Shown here: one piece after another, positions 1 through 7,725 of the stretch
How positions within the stretch are numbered: the first letter of the stretch is position 1
How the letters are laid out: each line of letters opens with the position of its first letter
Assembly: GCA_039815145.1 (NCBI GenBank)
Contig: JBCBZW010000020.1
Location: 1-61,697, forward strand
DNA: 61,697 nt
Direction: 5' to 3'
From: Pseudomonadota bacterium
Lineage (GTDB): Bacteria > Pseudomonadota > Gammaproteobacteria > Steroidobacterales > JBCBZW01
Notes under the pieces: generated by a model
The model's input: the letters and a program-made list of their open reading frames with translations, nothing else
Databases searched by the model: none
What the model was told of the DNA's origin: nothing
Translations under genes and position numbers: made by a program

Positions 1-2516
1 ACGCCGTAGGCCACGTTGGCGAGAAAGCCCCAGTGCTGCTTGTCGATGACGCCGCGGCGAATCTCGAACCAGTGGGCGTGGGTGTCGACGAACCCTGGCG
101 TGATGATCTTGCCCGTGACGTCCACCACCCGCGCATCGGCCGGCAACGCCAAGGTGCCTCGGGGGCCGATCTGGCTGACGCGGTTGTTGGTGACGACGAG
201 GTCTGCATCCTCGATCACCTCATCGCCCCGCATGGTGATCACCTTGGCCCCGCGCAACACCAAGGTGCCCGCGGGCACATCGCGCGGCACCTGTACATCG
301 ATGGCGAAGCGTTCTACCGCCTCAGCCTCTTCCTTGAAGTCGGGATCCCAGGGTGCCTCGGGCGCTTGCGCATCCTCCGCGGCAACGGCCGCACCGTCGG
401 CGGCGCTCCCCTCACCTGCGCCCGTGCTGCCATCCGCGTCCGATTCATCGTCGGACTCGCCCTCGTTGCGAAAGCGGATCGACGCGACGGCCTGCCGGTA
501 CAGGGTCGCCCCCATCGCCCAGTACACGTTCTCGCCGTCCGCGGACCACGCGAAGTAGTCGGCGCCGAGATCGGTCAGCTGCTTATGGGGCACGTTGGGT
601 TTGTCGACCTTGACGGTCACGCCCTTGCGATCGACCTGCGGCACGGCCACCAGGTGCAGCTGATTGCCCACGTGGGCCAGGGCCCAATCGCCGTTCGGAC
701 TGATGCGAATGTCGTTCGCCGCCACGGGCTCCTCGGCAAAGTAGAGGCCCGTGCCCTTCACCTGCAGGTGGGTACGGCGATCGCTGCCGTCGAGGCGCAT
801 GGAGATCAGACCGCCCGGCGTGTAGGCGAAGACCCGGTCGCTGGCGGAGGCGAACTGAGGTGAGGAGAACCCGCCGGCGTGGGCGATCAGTTCGACCTCC
901 CCGCCTTCCAAGGGCACTCGCACCAGGTCCATGCCCGGCGCCGAACCGAAATCGAAGGTGCGCTGTAGGTAGCTGCGAGCCGTCGCCCGCAGGGCGACCA
1001 CGTACTTGCCGTCCGGCGAGACGACCGGATTCGCATAGTAGGCCTTGCTCTGCGTCAGCTGTGCAGGACGAGCGTTACGACTCGTTCCCAGGCGCCAGAT
1101 ATGCCCACCGTCCGGCCCCCAGGACACGTAGGCGATGCTGCGCCCATCCGGCGTCCAGGTCGGCATGAAGGCGTCGTCGCCAGCGGCTTCCAGCTGGCGC
1201 GTGCCGTCGCCGTCTTCCGCCAGGGCGTGCAGGTAGAGTTCCCCCAACGCCGAGAACACGACCTGATCGTCGTTGGGCGCCACCGCGGGCGATTGGATCA
1301 AGCGCACGCGAATGGGCCCGGTCTCCACCTCCGCGTCGAGGTCGAGATCCGGCCCGATATCGAGATCGGCCTTTACGTGGAACGGAATCACCTCGCTCTC
1401 GCCCGTGGCGAGCGTGACCCGCTGAATCTTGCCGTCAAAGGTGGTGATGATGGCGCTGTCGTCGGCGGTGAAGGTCGCGGCCGGCATCAGGTCTCGGGTG
1501 AAGCGCGATTCCTGATCGTCCCGGGTGACCGGATACACCAGCCAGCGATCCTCTCCCGTGGTGAGATCGAGCACCCGCAGGGCCGTCTCCGCATCGTGTC
1601 GCGTCGCGTAGACGAGCGTGTTGCCATCGTGGGAGAGCACGGGGCGCATCGCCGACCCCTGGGCCGTCACGATCACCTGGTCCGAATCATCCTCCAGGCC
1701 ACGGCGCCAGATGCTCCACTGGGGCAGGGTCATGTTGTACTCGAAGCCGCCCTGCTTGCGCGCGTAGTAGAGGTAGCGACCGTCGCTCGAGGCCTGCACG
1801 CCTAGCGCGTTCAATCGCTGATCCTGCGGCGTGGTGGCCGTCGCCTTCGCTTTGGTCAGCTGGACGCCGCTGCCGCCATCCTTGTGGTACATCCACAGCT
1901 CGTAGGTGCGAAGGCCCCAGGTGCTCTTGGATACCAGCACGTACTGACCGTCCGCCGACCATGCGGGTGAGGTGTAGAGCGCCTGGGCCTCACTGGAGAG
2001 CTGCACCGGATCGCTGCCGTCCGCCTTGGCGATCCACAGATTATCCGCGCCGCCCCGGTCTGAGATGAACGCGATGGACGCACCGTCCGGCGAGTAGGTC
2101 GGCTGGCTCTCGAAGGCCATGCCACCGAGGAGTTGCGTCGCCTCGCCGCCCGCGATCGGCAGCGTGTAGATGTCGCCCAGAAGCTCGAAGATGATGGTCC
2201 GCTGGTCGGGCGAGAGATCGAGCGACAGCCAGGTGGCCGTCTGCGTGTCCACGCTCACCTGGCGCGTCGGCTCGAGCGGCAGGCCGCTGCCGTCGTCCTC
2301 CACCTCTGGCCCAGCCTCACCGGTGAGCTCCTGGGGTTCCTCGTGATGGTCGAGCACGCCATGGCCGTCATCGCCCGGCGCCGGCAACACCGCATACGTC
2401 GCGAGCGGTGCCACGGCCAGTGCCCAGGCGAGCACCCCTGCGAGTAGCCCTCGCCGTGGCGGGCCACCGCCGAGGTTGCCGTCGGGGACCGGGGGCGCGG
2501 GGAAGGGGCTGGGCAT
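1..2516 (-). CDS. TolB-propeller/amidohydrolase fusion protein (3' end cut by window)
   Basis: The minus-strand frame is open from an ATG at 2516, preceded by AGGAG, to the left edge, so the C-terminus is missing. The N-terminus has a hydrophobic export segment (LLAGVLAWALAVAPLATYAV, about residues 24-43). An acidic stretch and a long region of TolB/WD40-like propeller repeats follow (SPDQRTIIFE, YSPDGASIAFISDRGG, SHDGNTLVY, TPDGRSIAYVSWGPDG). The last visible part begins an amidohydrolase fold, with VDTHAHW supplying the first HxH metal ligands just before the edge. Exported proteins of this TolB-amidohydrolase class are common in marine Gammaproteobacteria and their substrates are mostly unknown. 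It lies 82 nt downstream of pip on the same strand, so they may be co-transcribed. The architecture is clear; the substrate is not. Confidence 0.85.
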   Translation of the reverse strand, partial: MPSPFPAPPVPDGNLGGGPPRRGLLAGVLAWALAVAPLATYAVLPAPGDDGHGVLDHHEEPQELTGEAGPEVEDDGSGLPLEPTRQVSVDTQTATWLSLDLSPDQRTIIFELLGDIYTLPIAGGEATQLLGGMAFESQPTYSPDGASIAFISDRGGADNLWIAKADGSDPVQLSSEAQALYTSPAWSADGQYVLVSKSTWGLRTYELWMYHKDGGSGVQLTKAKATATTPQDQRLNALGVQASSDGRYLYYARKQGGFEYNMTLPQWSIWRRGLEDDSDQVIVTAQGSAMRPVLSHDGNTLVYATRHDAETALRVLDLTTGEDRWLVYPVTRDDQESRFTRDLMPAATFTADDSAIITTFDGKIQRVTLATGESEVIPFHVKADLDIGPDLDLDAEVETGPIRVRLIQSPAVAPNDDQVVFSALGELYLHALAEDGDGTRQLEAAGDDAFMPTWTPDGRSIAYVSWGPDGGHIWRLGTSRNARPAQLTQSKAYYANPVVSPDGKYVVALRATARSYLQRTFDFGSAPGMDLVRVPLEGGEVELIAHAGGFSSPQFASASDRVFAYTPGGLISMRLDGSDRRTHLQVKGTGLYFAEEPVAANDIRISPNGDWALAHVGNQLHLVAVPQVDRKGVTVKVDKPNVPHKQLTDLGADYFAWSADGENVYWAMGATLYRQAVASIRFRNEGESDDESDADGSTGAGEGSAADGAAVAAEDAQAPEAPWDPDFKEEAEAVERFAIDVQVPRDVPAGTLVLRGAKVITMRGDEVIEDADLVVTNNRVSQIGPRGTLALPADARVVDVTGKIITPGFVDTHAHWFEIRRGVIDKQHWGFLANVAYG

Positions 2517-2598
2517 GGAAGTCTCCTGGGGGCGCGGCGTCAGCGCGCTGCTGAGGGTCGGTCTCAGCGTTGGACACACAAACTTGCTCAAAGTCGCA

Positions 2599-3585
2599 TC
2601 ACAGTTCGGTCAGTCGGTCAGCCATCGCGTCGGCGGCGCGCACAAGGGCATCGATGATGCCGGCCTCGATACCGAGGTGACCGGCGTCCCGTACGATCTC
2701 CAGCGATGCATCGGGCATCGCCGCCGCCAGGGCGAAGGCACTGTCCGCGGTGCACGTGAGATCGCGGCGTCCGTGGATGATGATGGCGGGCAGGTGGGCG
2801 ATGCTCGCCATGCGTTGGAGGATCTGGTTCTCCTCAATGAAGAAGCCGTTGGCGGCGTAGGTCAGCTCGATGCTGGCCCCCGCCACCGCCCGCGCCCGAC
2901 CCTCCGCCGTGGGTGCCTCGGCACTGCGCTCAACCGCCTCATCAGGTAGCGATTGGGTGACCACCGCGCTCGTATAGGCTTCCCAGCCCAAGGCGACGGC
3001 AGCGCGTTCGGCAGCGGAACCATCGCGGATCATCGCCGCGGCGCGCGCGATGATGTCGCCCTCGCCCGCGGGTACCGTATCGGCGAAGTCGGGCCAACGA
3101 TCAGGGAATATGCGCCTCACGCCAAGGGGCGAGACGAACCACTCGAGGTCTTCGCGCCGGGCCAGGAAACTCCCCCGCAGCACCAACCCTGCGGTGTGCT
3201 GCGGATGCGCCTGGGCGTAGAGCAGCGCGAGGGTGGCGCCCCAGGAGCCGCCGAAGACGAGCCAGCGCTCGATCTGCAGATGGCGGCGAATGCGCTCCAT
3301 ATCCTCGATGAGGTGGGCCGTGGTGTTGGCCGTCAACTCACCGGTCGGTTGCGAACGGCCGGCACCGCGCTGGTCGAACAACACGGCACGGTAGCGTTGC
3401 GGATCGAAGTAGCGTCGGTGCGAGGGGCTGCAGCCCGAGCCAGGACCGCCGTGCAGGAACACGACCGGCAGGCCCTGTGGATTGCCTGCCTCCTCCACGT
3501 GCAAGGTGTGCCCGTCCCCCACCGCCAGCGCGTGCACGGCGTAGGGCTCGATCTCGGCATAGAAGGCGCGCCGGTCGCCCATCAT
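2599..3585 (-). CDS. pip: Prolyl aminopeptidase (S33 alpha/beta hydrolase)
   Basis: This enzyme removes N-terminal proline from peptides in the cytoplasm. The protein is about 328 aa, the usual Pip length. It carries the oxyanion motif HGGPGSGC near residue 46, the nucleophile elbow GGSWG (Ser about 114), a C-terminal Asp in HGRRD and a His in DAGHLG. DQRGAGRS is typical of the S33 proline iminopeptidases. The frame extends further upstream, but the ATG at 3585 has AGGAG 8 nt before it and overlaps the preceding stop as ATGA, so this start is preferred. That overlap implies translational coupling to the TMEM175-like gene. Confidence 0.93.
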   Translation of the reverse strand: MMGDRRAFYAEIEPYAVHALAVGDGHTLHVEEAGNPQGLPVVFLHGGPGSGCSPSHRRYFDPQRYRAVLFDQRGAGRSQPTGELTANTTAHLIEDMERIRRHLQIERWLVFGGSWGATLALLYAQAHPQHTAGLVLRGSFLARREDLEWFVSPLGVRRIFPDRWPDFADTVPAGEGDIIARAAAMIRDGSAAERAAVALGWEAYTSAVVTQSLPDEAVERSAEAPTAEGRARAVAGASIELTYAANGFFIEENQILQRMASIAHLPAIIIHGRRDLTCTADSAFALAAAMPDASLEIVRDAGHLGIEAGIIDALVRAADAMADRLTEL

Positions 3586-4271
3586 GGAGCCGTCTCCTGC
3601 GACGCCGGATCCAGCCAGTGGCCCACGGCAAAGGTACTGATGAAAAGGCTTAGGTAGACGAAACCGGCCCAGATGGCCCACTGCGGGGGCAGGAGGGCGG
3701 CCCACAGGGCGGAGGCCATCCCGGTCAGCGCCATCGCCAGCCAGATGCCCGCCTCCATGCGTGCGTGGGCCTTCTGGTAGGCGCTCAAGCCCAACGCATC
3801 GGCGCGCCTGGAGGAGCGCCAATACAGGGCTGCGAGGGTGCCGGCCAGGGCGAAGAACCCGATGCCGTAGAGCTGGAAGATACCCAACAGCTGGAAGGGG
3901 TCCTCCAGTTCGAAGTTGTCCGGCAGCCAGTCGTTGGTCATCCAGGCGAACATCGCCGAGGTCACGACCTTCAGCGGGTACACGAACACCATCACGAGGA
4001 AGACGAGGGTGAGGCTCAGGAGGACGCAGACGGGATCGTCCTCATCGCCGTAGCGCTTGGCCCAGCTCTTCTGGCCGATCCAGAACGACATGATGCCGGC
4101 GAAGCTGGCGAGGAAGGCGGGCGTGCCCTTCAGAGCGGTGATCAGCTCATCGTAGGACTCGGGCACCGAATCGATGGAGATCACCAGCATGGTGATCGCG
4201 AAGGCGAAGGCAGCATCTACGAAGACGTCGAGCCGCGTCATCGGCGCGGGCGGCGGCTTGGGCTCGGGCAT
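3582..4271 (-). CDS. TMEM175/DUF1211-family integral membrane protein
   Basis: The protein is 229 aa with about six hydrophobic helices. The first contains RLDVFVDAAFAFAITMLVI, matching the (R)xxxFSDAVFAIAIT signature of bacterial TMEM175 (DUF1211) proteins. Family members form potassium-permeable channels, which is known for the family and inferred here. Two details differ from the classic signature: Val-Asp replaces Ser-Asp, and the first Ala is doubled. Its stop overlaps the pip start by ATGA, so the two are probably translated together, although no functional link is obvious. Confidence 0.78.
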   Translation of the reverse strand: MPEPKPPPAPMTRLDVFVDAAFAFAITMLVISIDSVPESYDELITALKGTPAFLASFAGIMSFWIGQKSWAKRYGDEDDPVCVLLSLTLVFLVMVFVYPLKVVTSAMFAWMTNDWLPDNFELEDPFQLLGIFQLYGIGFFALAGTLAALYWRSSRRADALGLSAYQKAHARMEAGIWLAMALTGMASALWAALLPPQWAIWAGFVYLSLFISTFAVGHWLDPASQETAP

Positions 4272-4357
4272 GCGGGTCCTCAGGCGTGCGGCGAGGCGCC
4301 CGCAGACGCCTCGCTATCCCCACAGCATGCGCCCGCTAGCGCATGGAGGTAAAGCCC

Positions 4358-5764
4358 TTAGCGCGAACCGCCGCTGGTGCTGGTGCCCGCCGGGCGCGGA
4401 CGACGCGAGCGACCGCGCGGAGGCTGCCCGCCGTTGCCACCGCCGGCAGCGCTCGCACTCGTGCCGCCGCCAGCCTTGCCCTTGCCGCCACCGCCACCGC
4501 CACCGGCGCGCTTCGGCCGCCGCGGGGCGTCCTGGCGCCGGCCGCGACCGCTGCCCTCACCCCGACGCTGGCCGCGTCCGTTGGCGCCGCCACCCTGGTG
4601 TTCGCCAGCGGCGGGTGCGGCGGGCCGAGGTGAGCGCTCGAAGGCGGGCAGATCGGCGACTGGGATATTGCGCTTCAGGACGCGCTGGATGTCGCGCAGC
4701 AACTTGCGCTCCTCCGGCTCCACGAGGGAGATCGCCTCCCCCTCCGCGCCAGCGCGCCCCGTGCGTCCGATCCGGTGCACGTAGTCCTCGGGGACGTTGG
4801 GCAGCTCGAAGTTCACCACGTGTGGCAAGCCGTCGATGTCGATGCCGCGAGCCGCGATGTCCGTGGCCACGAGCACCCGGATCTTGTTGGCCTTGAAGCC
4901 CGCCAGGGCACGGGTGCGTGCGGACTGGCTCTTGTTGCCGTGAATGGCGGCGGCTTCGATCCCGGCCTTGCCGAGCTGCTCGGCCAAGCGGTTGGCGCCG
5001 TGCTTGGTGCGGGTGAACACGAGGGCTTGGAACCAGTTCTCCTCGCGCACCAGGTGAATCAGCAGATCGCGCTTATCGCGCTTCTCCACCTGATAGACGC
5101 GCTGGTCGACCGTCTCCGCCGCCGTGTTACGACGGGCCACTTCCACGTGCACGGGATCGCGCAGGAGGCTGTCGGCGAGGCGACGAATGTCATCGGAGTA
5201 GGTGGCGGAGAAGAGCAGGTTCTGACGCTGCTTAGGCAGCAGGCGCAGAACCCGTCGAATGTCGTGGATGAAGCCCATGTCGAGCATGCGGTCCGCCTCG
5301 TCCAGGACGAGGATCTCCACGTGCTGCAGATCGACGGTGCCCTGGCCGGCGTGATCGAGCAGACGACCGGGCGTAGCAACGAGCACGTCGAGCCCACGCC
5401 GCAGGCGATCGATCTGCGGATTGATGCCGACGCCACCGAAGATCACCGTTGACTGGATGGGTAAGTTGGCGCCGTAGGTGTCGATGCTCTCGCCGACCTG
5501 GGCGGCCAGCTCTCGCGTCGGCGCCAGCACGAGCACGCGCGGAGCGCGCTTGCGCCGCGGCGCCGGCTCACGGGTGAGCAGTTCGAGGATCGGCAGGGTG
5601 AAGGCCGCCGTCTTGCCAGTACCCGTTTGGGCCCCGGCGAGCACGTCATGGCCCTCGAGGACGGCGGGAATCGCTTGTTCTTGAATGGGCGTAGGCGTGG
5701 TGTAGCCCTGCGCGTCAACAGCGCGCAGCAGTTCGGCGCGTAGGCCGAGATCTTGAAAGTTCAA
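4358..5764 (-). CDS. rhlE: DEAD-box RNA helicase, RhlE-like
   Basis: This ATP-dependent RNA helicase probably acts in RNA decay or ribosome assembly. All core motifs are readable in order: Q motif (TPIQEQAIP), motif I (AQTGTGKT), Ia (PTRELA), Ib (TPGRLLD), II (DEAD), III (SAT), V ([11 protein letters not shown]) and VI ([10 protein letters not shown]). The C-terminus is a Gly/Arg-rich low-complexity tail of about 80 residues, expected to bind RNA non-specifically. The start is a TTG at 5764 with GGAG 6 nt upstream; it gives the family N-terminus MNFQDLGL. The open frame continues upstream to 5884 but without a ribosome site or homology. RhlE is the best match because the core begins at residue 1. 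Confidence 0.9.
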   Translation of the reverse strand: MNFQDLGLRAELLRAVDAQGYTTPTPIQEQAIPAVLEGHDVLAGAQTGTGKTAAFTLPILELLTREPAPRRKRAPRVLVLAPTRELAAQVGESIDTYGANLPIQSTVIFGGVGINPQIDRLRRGLDVLVATPGRLLDHAGQGTVDLQHVEILVLDEADRMLDMGFIHDIRRVLRLLPKQRQNLLFSATYSDDIRRLADSLLRDPVHVEVARRNTAAETVDQRVYQVEKRDKRDLLIHLVREENWFQALVFTRTKHGANRLAEQLGKAGIEAAAIHGNKSQSARTRALAGFKANKIRVLVATDIAARGIDIDGLPHVVNFELPNVPEDYVHRIGRTGRAGAEGEAISLVEPEERKLLRDIQRVLKRNIPVADLPAFERSPRPAAPAAGEHQGGGANGRGQRRGEGSGRGRRQDAPRRPKRAGGGGGGGKGKAGGGTSASAAGGGNGGQPPRGRSRRPRPAGTSTSGGSR

Positions 5765-5953
5765 GGAGTTCTCCGGACATCGCACTGCCAAGCGCTGTTT
5801 GGCGCCACCGGTCCAGGCAGGGTGTCGGGTGTGGGTGAGATCAGGCGCGGAATCGCGCTGCTTGCGGCGACCGGACGGCCACAAGCCGGACGCAGTCTAC
5901 CGCATCGCAGCACGCTAATCCACTGCGATCTGGATCAAAAAGTGTTGCCGGGT

Positions 5954-5980
5954 TGTCGATTCCCCCCTTCCCCGATCGTC
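5954..5980 (+). promoter_or_regulatory. Candidate ECF42-type promoter for the YCII/sigma pair
   Basis: TGTCGA (5954-5959), a 17-nt spacer, then CGTC (5977-5980), about 70 nt before the YCII start. This resembles the -35/-10 pairs reported for ECF41/ECF42 sigma factors, which activate their own DGPF/YCII genes. It is a motif match by eye only. The rest of the 286-nt gap between rhlE and this gene shows nothing else I can assign. Confidence 0.5.
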
Positions 5981-6050
5981 ATGACCCTAGAAGCGACCTC
6001 CATGGCGCTTCGCCTAGACTCACAGACACTTCGCCGAAGGAGCCGACACC

Positions 6051-6419
6051 ATGGCCAAATTCGCCCTATTGCTTCCCCACGCCCCCGATCGCTACTCCAG
6101 CCTCGCCGAGGACGATTACGTCGAGATCATCAAGGACTACGTGGCCTGGGTGGAGCGACTCGCCGCCGAGGGTCGCTACCACGGCGGCACCAAACTCACC
6201 GATGAGCCGGGTCGCCATCTTCGCCGCCACGGCGACGGCGACACCTCGGTGGAGTTGCACGACGGTCCGCTCACCGAGGTCAGCGAGGTGCTCGGTGGCA
6301 TCATGCTGATCGAAGCCGAAGACATGGACGATGCGGTGGCCATCGCCCGCACCTGCCCCCACCTCGTGCACAACAGCCATATCGAAGTGCGCGCGGTCGA
6401 TCCCGCCACCGAAGACTGA
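6051..6419 (+). CDS. YCII-related (DGPF) protein
   Basis: A 122-aa protein with the dimeric alpha+beta YCII-like fold: an N-terminal MAKFALLLPH strand, a helix with DYVAWVERLAAEGRY, HDGPLTE (corresponding to the DGPF-type signature) and a C-terminal region with EAEDMDDAVAIARTCP. AAGGAG lies just before the ATG. Proteins of this class sit beside ECF42 sigma factors in many bacteria and are their usual targets. Their biochemical activity is not established. The sigma gene starts 13 nt after its stop, so the two form one transcript. Confidence 0.9.
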   Translation: MAKFALLLPHAPDRYSSLAEDDYVEIIKDYVAWVERLAAEGRYHGGTKLTDEPGRHLRRHGDGDTSVELHDGPLTEVSEVLGGIMLIEAEDMDDAVAIARTCPHLVHNSHIEVRAVDPATED

Positions 6420-6432
6420 GCGAGACACCACC

Positions 6433-7725
6433 ATGCCAGGGTCGCCTCCGCACACGCCTAGCAGCAGCGCTGACGAGGTGCGACGGACCCTGGACCAGGT
6501 GACCCGTCGCGAACGAGGCCGGCTGATCGCCGGCCTCGTCCGGCTGCTGGGCGCGCAACAGGTGGCGTTGGCGGAAGACGTGGCGCAGGAAGCGGTACTC
6601 AAGGCCCTGGCCAGTTGGCCTTACAAGGGTTTGCCCGACAACCCTGGCGGGTGGCTGGCGAGGGTCGCGCAGCGTTGCGCCATCGACCGCCTGCGCCGCG
6701 AACAACGGGAGGTCGCGCTCGAGACGCCGTCCGCCGACGCCGGCGTGCAGGGTGTAAACGAGCTGGCATCGCGCATCGACGATCCGCAACTGCGCCTGAT
6801 GCTCCTGTGCTGCGATGACGTACTGAGCGCACAGGATCGCGTGGGCCTGACCCTGCGCCTCGTCGCTGGCTTCACCGCGCGCGAGATCGCACAGGTGCTG
6901 CTCGTCAGCGAGGTCTCCCTGGCCCAGCGCCTGGCCCGGGCCAAGCGCCGCCTGCACACCCATGACGGTCTGGCGGACGCCCCCCGGGGCGCGCGCGCCA
7001 TCGAGGCACGCCTGCCGAGCGTGCGGAAGACCCTGTACCTGATGTTCTCCCTAGGCTATTCCCCGCGTAGTGGCGCCACCCTGATCCGCAGCGATGTGGC
7101 CCTGGAAGCGGTGCGCCTGGCCGAAGGCTTGCTCGCCTGCACGTCGGACAGCGCCAGCGGCGCCGACACGGCAGCTCTCACCGCCTTAATCTGCCTGCAG
7201 GCCTCGCGCCTGAACGCACGGGCCGACGCCGAGGGTCGACCGATCCGACTCCAGGATCAGGACCGCAGCCGGTGGGATCGGCCGCTGATGGCGCGTGGCC
7301 TGACCCTGTTGGCGGGCGCGGCGCGCCAGACGCACACTTTGAGCCCCTACCACCTTGAGGCAGCGATCGCCGCGGAGCATGCCACCGCCGCCACCTGGGA
7401 GACGTGCGACTGGCTGCGTATCCGCCGCCACTACGCGGCCCTGGAGGCGGCGACAGGCTCGCCGGTGGTCACCATCAACAGCTGCGTCGCCCAGGCGATG
7501 GCCGGCGATAGTGACGCAGCGCTCACAAGAATCCAGGCCCTCGCCGACCTCCACCCGCTTCAGACCTACGCCCCCTTCCACTTCGCGGTGGCGGAGATCG
7601 CGCGGCTGGCAGAGCGGCGTGAGGTGGTCATCGCCGCCTACCGACGCGCGCTGGCCTGCCCCACGAGCACCCCCGTGGCCCAGACCCTCTCGGCACGGCT
7701 GAGCGATTCCCTCGAGCGCGCTTAG
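6433..7725 (+). CDS. ECF42-type RNA polymerase sigma factor with C-terminal extension
   Basis: The protein is 430 aa, about twice the size of a minimal ECF sigma factor. Sigma region 2 covers about residues 30-105 (EDVAQEAVLKALASWP, GGWLARVAQRCAIDRLRRE). Region 4 (about 115-170) contains LTLRLVAGFTAREIAQVLLVSEVSLAQRLARAK. A 240-residue helical C-terminal extension follows, including the conserved linker GYSPRSGATLIRSDVALEAVRLAEGLL (split here as two adjacent blocks). In ECF42 proteins this extension is TPR-like and controls activity, and no anti-sigma factor is used. None is present here. The start is the ATG at 6433; the upstream extension is the shadow of the YCII gene. The 3' end overlaps the convergent M20-RidA gene by 4 nt. 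Confidence 0.9.
   Translation: MPGSPPHTPSSSADEVRRTLDQVTRRERGRLIAGLVRLLGAQQVALAEDVAQEAVLKALASWPYKGLPDNPGGWLARVAQRCAIDRLRREQREVALETPSADAGVQGVNELASRIDDPQLRLMLLCCDDVLSAQDRVGLTLRLVAGFTAREIAQVLLVSEVSLAQRLARAKRRLHTHDGLADAPRGARAIEARLPSVRKTLYLMFSLGYSPRSGATLIRSDVALEAVRLAEGLLACTSDSASGADTAALTALICLQASRLNARADAEGRPIRLQDQDRSRWDRPLMARGLTLLAGAARQTHTLSPYHLEAAIAAEHATAATWETCDWLRIRRHYAALEAATGSPVVTINSCVAQAMAGDSDAALTRIQALADLHPLQTYAPFHFAVAEIARLAERREVVIAAYRRALACPTSTPVAQTLSARLSDSLERA

Noticed and set aside
16-863. Two long plus-strand open frames at the left edge
   Set aside because: They lie opposite a continuous minus-strand gene with clear TolB and amidohydrolase motifs; the plus-strand readings show no motif.
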